Shown in pieces: positions 15,502-19,076 of a stretch of 19,076 bases of DNA (the first letter of the stretch is position 1; every line of letters begins with the position of its first letter). Below the pieces are notes generated by a model. The model saw only the letters and a list, made by a program, of their open reading frames with translations, was not told the origin of the DNA and searched no databases. The translations under genes were made by a program, and so were the position numbers. The stretch covers positions 1 through 19,076 of the forward strand of contig JAQTRA010000009.1 of assembly GCA_028712045.1 (NCBI GenBank), read 5' to 3'. This DNA is from Candidatus Omnitrophota bacterium (GTDB taxonomy: Bacteria > Omnitrophota > Koll11 > Gygaellales > Profunditerraquicolaceae).

Positions 15502-16297
15502 GCTCTTTTTCCTTATAACTTACCTGGATAAAACCACCTTCTTCCAGCTGCACGCTGACTAACCGTTTAAAGACATTAACACTAAAAACCTTTCCCTTGC
15601 CGCTGGGAGTAGTTATATGCTCTCCTTCATGCGGCAGGCCCTTGGAAAGTATTTTATAAGTTTCATATTCATAAGAAAGGCAGCACATTAACCTGCCGCA
15701 TAAGCCGGATATTTTAGGAGGGTTTAATGGCAGGCCCTCTTCTTTGGCCATCTTAATGGTAACCGGCTCAAAATCTTTCAAAAATTTCTTGCAACAAAGC
15801 TCACGGCCGCATGATCCATACCCTCCAAAAAGCCTGGCCTCATCACGCACCCCGATCTGCCTTAATTCGATACGCGCCTTAAATACCTTAGCCAGGTCTT
15901 TAACCAGGTTACGGAAATCAACTCTGCCTTCAGAAGTAAAATAGAATAAAATTTTTGAGCGGTCAAAAGAATACTCGGCTTTCACCAGTTTCATATCCAA
16001 CTTATGCTCGATAATTTTCTTTAGGCAGGAATTAAAAGCCTCTTTAGCTTTAATGCGGTTATCCTCAACCTGCTTTAAGTCGCTATCTTTGGCCAAACGG
16101 ATTATTTTCTTTGGCAATTCTTTAGAAGCAGCTGCAGCCGGACAATGGCAATGCGCAGGCAGCATTACCTGGCCGCAATCCAGCCCCCGGTCATGCTCAA
16201 CAATCACATAATCGCCTTCTTTTAAAGTTAAATTCCCGGCCTGGTAAAATTGTGATTGGCCGGAATCCCTAAGTTGTACCCGAATTAAACCATCCAT
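15491..16297 (-). CDS. ricT: PSP1 domain protein, RicT/YaaT-like
   Basis: This 268-residue protein has the PSP1 C-terminal domain. The diagnostic Cys-rich block is FGGYGSCGRELCCKKFL (C163, C168, C169) and SGLCGRLMCCLSYE (C200, C205, C206). In B. subtilis RicT, with RicA and RicF, helps bind [4Fe-4S] clusters and supports RNase Y-dependent mRNA processing, competence and sporulation. Only the RicT-like component is seen here, so that role cannot be assumed. C41, C50 and C52 near the N-terminus are additional. The ATG at 16297 has GGAG 7 nt upstream and overlaps holB by 13 bp. Position between holB and metG supports the assignment. Confidence 0.9.
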   Translation of the reverse strand: MDGLIRVQLRDSGQSQFYQAGNLTLKEGDYVIVEHDRGLDCGQVMLPAHCHCPAAAASKELPKKIIRLAKDSDLKQVEDNRIKAKEAFNSCLKKIIEHKLDMKLVKAEYSFDRSKILFYFTSEGRVDFRNLVKDLAKVFKARIELRQIGVRDEARLFGGYGSCGRELCCKKFLKDFEPVTIKMAKEEGLPLNPPKISGLCGRLMCCLSYEYETYKILSKGLPHEGEHITTPSGKGKVFSVNVFKRLVSVQLEEGGFIQVSYKEKEHGK

Positions 16298-17244
16298 AGT
16301 TGAGCTCCTAAGTTATGCAGAAGTAATTTAGTATTAACATTATTATCTAAATACATTGAGCTCTCTGTTACCCCCGAGATGATGCCATTTAACTGCTTAA
16401 AAGACAATTTGTGCGCCAGCTTTAACAGATCACTTTGCCGGTCGGCGTGGATTATTTCTGAAGCAGGAATCCCGGCTTTTAATAAATACAAATCCCTGGC
16501 CCAGGAAGCCAGGATATTTAAACAAACATGCAGCTGATCTTTGCTCTGGGAAAAATAATTCCCTTCCAGCGGTTTTTCAGAAAGCATAAAAGAATTAAAT
16601 ATTGCGTTCTTCTCCGCAAGTATGCGGGAATCCTTTAGCTTAAGGGCAAAACCCAATCTGCCTTCGCAATAATAACTAAGAAAATGCGCCAGGTCTTTTC
16701 CAACAAAATGATCCTTAATTAAAACAGATTCTAAGCTAACGCGGGGAAGCGGAGCAAACCTGATTTGCTTACAACGGGAAAGAACCGTGGAAAGGATAGT
16801 TTGCACCTTGTGGGTAACCAAAATAATCACGCTATCTTTAGGGGGCTCTTCCAATATCTTTAAAAGTGAATTCGCTGCTTCCGCATTAAGTTTATGCGCA
16901 TTATCAATAATAAAAACTTTCATTAAGCCCTCGTAGGGCCGAAAACTCGCCTCGCGCTTAATATCACGGATAGCATCAATCTTAATCTGGGATTCATCAT
17001 TTTCAATAATATGCACATCCGGATGCTGCATCTTCTGGATTCTCAGGCATGCGCTACAGCTTCCGCAGGGCTTCTCCGAATCAGCAGTACAATTCAATCC
17101 CTGGGCGATAATCTTAGCCACCATCTTTTTGCCAATTCCTTCTGGCCCGCTAAAAATATAGCCGCCGGTTAAACGGTTTTTTTCCAGATAACCGTTAATC
17201 ATACTTATGGGTAAATCATGGCCCAAGCAAGCATTAAAGCGCAT
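16285..17244 (-). CDS. holB: DNA polymerase III delta prime subunit
   Basis: This clamp-loader subunit opens the beta sliding clamp onto primed DNA. The 319-residue AAA+ protein has P-loop-like GPEGIGKK at 33-40 and a zinc-binding Cys cluster around C60, C63 and C66 in CGSCSACLR. The Walker B region is VFIIDNAHKLN near 110-120, and the SRC sensor/arginine motif is at 156-158. The Lys in place of Thr at the P-loop end fits the delta prime subunit. ATG at 17244 is preferred; a TTG at 17247 directly before it is also possible, and upstream AGGA is 9 or 6 nt away respectively. It overlaps tmk by about 11 bp. Confidence 0.93.
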   Translation of the reverse strand: MRFNACLGHDLPISMINGYLEKNRLTGGYIFSGPEGIGKKMVAKIIAQGLNCTADSEKPCGSCSACLRIQKMQHPDVHIIENDESQIKIDAIRDIKREASFRPYEGLMKVFIIDNAHKLNAEAANSLLKILEEPPKDSVIILVTHKVQTILSTVLSRCKQIRFAPLPRVSLESVLIKDHFVGKDLAHFLSYYCEGRLGFALKLKDSRILAEKNAIFNSFMLSEKPLEGNYFSQSKDQLHVCLNILASWARDLYLLKAGIPASEIIHADRQSDLLKLAHKLSFKQLNGIISGVTESSMYLDNNVNTKLLLHNLGAQLWMV

Positions 17245-17839
17245 CAATAATTTTCCTGATATTATCCTGGGTCTTAAATTTATCTTCCTGGACTTTTACT
17301 ATTTTGATTCTTTGCGGTGATGCGTAAGCAAGTTTCAGATACCCTTTTCTTACTTTTTCATGGTACTTAATTGAACGCTGTTCAATCCGGTCTTTACAAT
17401 GATTTCGATGTTGCAAACCTTTTTCAACCGGCAGGTCTAGAAATATAGTTAAATCCGGGCTAATGCCCTGCGTGGCAAATTTGCCGATTAATTTAATTAA
17501 TTTAATATCAATGCCTAACCCATATCCCTGGTAAGCAATAGTTGAATCCAAAAACCGGTCGCAAACAACTGTTTTGCCCTGCTTTAAAGCCGGCTTAATA
17601 ATCTCTTCAACTACACAAGCCCTGGCGGCCATATAAAGTAAAGTTTCTGCCGGCGCAGATATCTTGCTTTCAGGGTCAAGCAGAAGCTGCCTTATTTTTT
17701 CGCTGATCTTTACGCCGCCGGGTTCGCGCAGATAAATTACTTTTGCTTTCTTGGATAAAAGATAGCGAAAAAGCATCTCTGACTGTGTGCTTTTGCCGCA
17801 ACCTTCCGAGCCTTCAAATGTAATAAATTTACCTTTCAT
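17234..17839 (-). CDS. tmk: Thymidylate kinase
   Basis: The enzyme phosphorylates dTMP to dTDP for DNA synthesis. The 201-residue protein has P-loop GSEGCGKST at 10-18, the dTMP-site motif REPGG at 38-42, DRFLDSTIAYQGYG starting at 94, and a LID segment rich in basic residues near 140-155. The start ATG at 17839 has AAGGA 5 nt upstream and gives the normal N-terminus MKGKFITFEG. A TTG at 17869 in the same frame would add ten residues encoded by the adjacent inverted repeat and is not credible. Pairing with holB downstream is the conserved order. Confidence 0.96.
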   Translation of the reverse strand: MKGKFITFEGSEGCGKSTQSEMLFRYLLSKKAKVIYLREPGGVKISEKIRQLLLDPESKISAPAETLLYMAARACVVEEIIKPALKQGKTVVCDRFLDSTIAYQGYGLGIDIKLIKLIGKFATQGISPDLTIFLDLPVEKGLQHRNHCKDRIEQRSIKYHEKVRKGYLKLAYASPQRIKIVKVQEDKFKTQDNIRKIIDAL

Positions 17840-17851
17840 ATCAGTCCTTAC

Positions 17852-17931
17852 GCGGGTCCTGCCTGCCAATCCACCTCGCCGTGCTCACTTTGTTGCGCGC
17901 GGGCAAGGGCTCCGTCTTGGCAGTCACCCGC
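17852..17931 (+). repeat. Structured inverted-repeat element, copy B
   Basis: A two-tier palindrome fills the 91-bp gap between cysS and tmk. Outer arms GCGGGT (17852-17857) and ACCCGC (17926-17931) pair over 6 bp. Inner arms CTGCCAA (17863-17869) and TTGGCAG (17917-17923) pair over 7 bp. The inner stem closes a 47-nt loop, in which CCGTGC (17879) can pair with GCGCGG (17897) with one G-U. Left and right internal loops are CCTGC and TC, the same as copy A at 3022-3098, while the inner stems differ. By my count 55 of 80 bases are G or C, well above the neighbours. The skeleton reads on the plus strand, opposite to the flanking genes. Its last base is the first plus-strand base of the cysS stop complement. 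Confidence 0.8.
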
Positions 17932-19076
17932 TATGTTTTTCTATAAGTTGTAGTGCCGTCTTTGGTATCTTCTAAAATAATTCCCTTAGCTTCCAGCTCT
18001 TTTCTTATTTTGTCAGCCAAGGCGTAATCTTTATTGCGTTTGGCGTCCATCCTGTTCTGTATGGCTTGTTTAATTTCTGCTTCGCCAATGCCGGTTTTAC
18101 TTTTCCCCGGCGAAAGCGTAATGCCTAAAACTTTAAGCATCTCTTTTAATGCGGCTTGGGCACTCAAGACAAAACTTGCCTCACCAATATGTTTATTCGC
18201 CATATTTACCAATTCAAAAACACAGGCCAAAGCTTCCGGCGTATTAAAATCATCATCTAAAGCCGCCAGAAATTTATTTTTTATTTCTGCTATTTCCTGA
18301 GGTGGTTTTTTCAAAAATAACCCTAAAAAGCCTGGCTTAATTAATTTGGCCTTATCCCTGAAAATAGCAATTCTCTGCCAAGCCTGTTTAGCCTCCTCAA
18401 TCTTTGCTTCACTGTAGTCTATGGGGTGAGCATAATGCGCCGACAAAAAGAAAAGTTTAAGTAAATCCGCATTCTGATATTTAGTAATAAAATCACTGAT
18501 CGTAATAAAATTACCCAGGGATTTGGACATCTTCTGAGAATTAATGGTTAAAAGCCCATGGTGTATCCAATATTTAGCAAATAACTTTCCGGTAAAAGAT
18601 TCACTTTGCGCTAATTCATTCTCATGGTGCGGAAAAATTAAATCCCTTCCTCCGGCGTGAATATCCAGGGTTTGGGTTTTTAAAAATTTCTGGGACATTA
18701 CTGAGCACTCAATATGCCAGCCCGGCCTCCCCTGCCCCCAGGGGCTTGGCCAGGAAGGTTCGCCTGGTTTAGAAGATTTCCAAAGCGCAAAATCTAAAGG
18801 GTCATTTTTGGATTGGGCTACCTCAATCCTGACGCCGGTATGCATCTGATCAATACTCTGGCCGGAAAGCTTACCGTATCCGGAAAATTTACGCACATCA
18901 AAATAAACATCTCCGGCGCGCGGATAAGCCAGGCCTTTATCCACCAGAGTTTTAATATATTTAACCATATCCGGGATATTTTCTGTTGCCCGCGGCTCAT
19001 AATCTGCCTTAGCAACCCCTAAAAGCTTAAGGTCGGAGTAGTAACTAGCAATATATTTCTCCACCAATATTTGCCA
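17931..19076 (-). CDS. cysS: Cysteinyl-tRNA synthetase, 5' end outside window
   Basis: This is a class I synthetase for tRNA-Cys. About 381 C-terminal residues are visible and the frame is open to the right edge, where the last codons read W-Q-I. The N-terminal HIGH half of the catalytic domain, about 80-90 residues, is missing because the window ends. Present are EPRATENI, WHIECSVM with a zinc-ligand Cys, HAGGRDLIFPHHENELAQSE with further His/Glu ligands, and QKMSKSLGNF. The DALR-type helical domain and the terminal KRNKDYALADKIRKEL motif follow. The TTG that could be read as a start at 19067 is internal. The TAG at 17933-17931 touches the structured repeat. Confidence 0.96.
   Translation of the reverse strand, partial: WQILVEKYIASYYSDLKLLGVAKADYEPRATENIPDMVKYIKTLVDKGLAYPRAGDVYFDVRKFSGYGKLSGQSIDQMHTGVRIEVAQSKNDPLDFALWKSSKPGEPSWPSPWGQGRPGWHIECSVMSQKFLKTQTLDIHAGGRDLIFPHHENELAQSESFTGKLFAKYWIHHGLLTINSQKMSKSLGNFITISDFITKYQNADLLKLFFLSAHYAHPIDYSEAKIEEAKQAWQRIAIFRDKAKLIKPGFLGLFLKKPPQEIAEIKNKFLAALDDDFNTPEALACVFELVNMANKHIGEASFVLSAQAALKEMLKVLGITLSPGKSKTGIGEAEIKQAIQNRMDAKRNKDYALADKIRKELEAKGIILEDTKDGTTTYRKT

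Noticed and set aside
17840..17869. N-terminal extension of thymidylate kinase starting at TTG 17869
   Set aside because: The extra residues are encoded by the right-facing arm of repeat copy B, while ATG 17839 has AAGGA at 5 nt and gives the standard N-terminus.
1..19076. CRISPR arrays, tRNA or rRNA genes, insertion sequences, phage genes
   Set aside because: No direct-repeat arrays, cloverleaf-like sequence, transposase or integrase was seen on either strand by reading.

Overview
The window reads as chromosomal DNA from a compact-genome, Gram-negative-type bacterium with moderate GC (roughly 40 percent by eye). The outer membrane is inferred from an LptF/LptG pair and from a lipobox followed by an M48 protease. 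The dense packing and gene mix would fit an uncultured lineage such as Omnitrophota or another PVC-related group, but no ribosomal RNA or diagnostic marker is present, so this placement is only a guess. I see no phage, insertion sequence, CRISPR array or tRNA gene.

Left block (151-4916, minus strand): pyrE, an HI0933/BaiN-type flavoprotein, a single ORF joining a Maf nucleotide pyrophosphatase to an M48 metalloprotease through an internal lipobox, a secreted clan GH-A glycoside hydrolase, and a single-domain response regulator. Middle block (4993-7906, plus strand): comF, lptF, lptG. The two blocks diverge from a 76-bp spacer holding two consensus-like sigma70 promoters whose -35 boxes lie 5 bp apart, back to back. 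Each promoter predicts transcription starting on, or one base before, the ATG, i.e. leaderless mRNAs for pyrE and comF.

Right block (7907-19076, minus strand): twelve overlapping or abutting genes reading from the right edge: cysS (5' end outside the window), tmk, holB, ricT-like PSP1 gene, metG, tatD, a DUF362 ferredoxin-like protein, mtnA, thiL, tsaE, tsaB, alr. They cover aminoacyl-tRNA synthesis, t6A tRNA modification, clamp loading, dTMP phosphorylation, the last step of thiamine diphosphate synthesis and D-alanine supply. This block meets lptG tail to tail with no spacer: the two TAA stops abut.

Most distinctive is a pair of roughly 80-bp imperfect inverted repeats at 3022-3098 and 17852-17931. 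They share an asymmetric skeleton (CGGGT, then CCTGC, stem, loop, stem, then TC, then ACCCG), while the inner stems differ completely in sequence yet remain paired. Each fills the only large gap inside its gene run. They look like two members of an undescribed dispersed structured repeat family. The other main points of interest are the Maf-M48 ORF and the leaderless divergent promoter pair.
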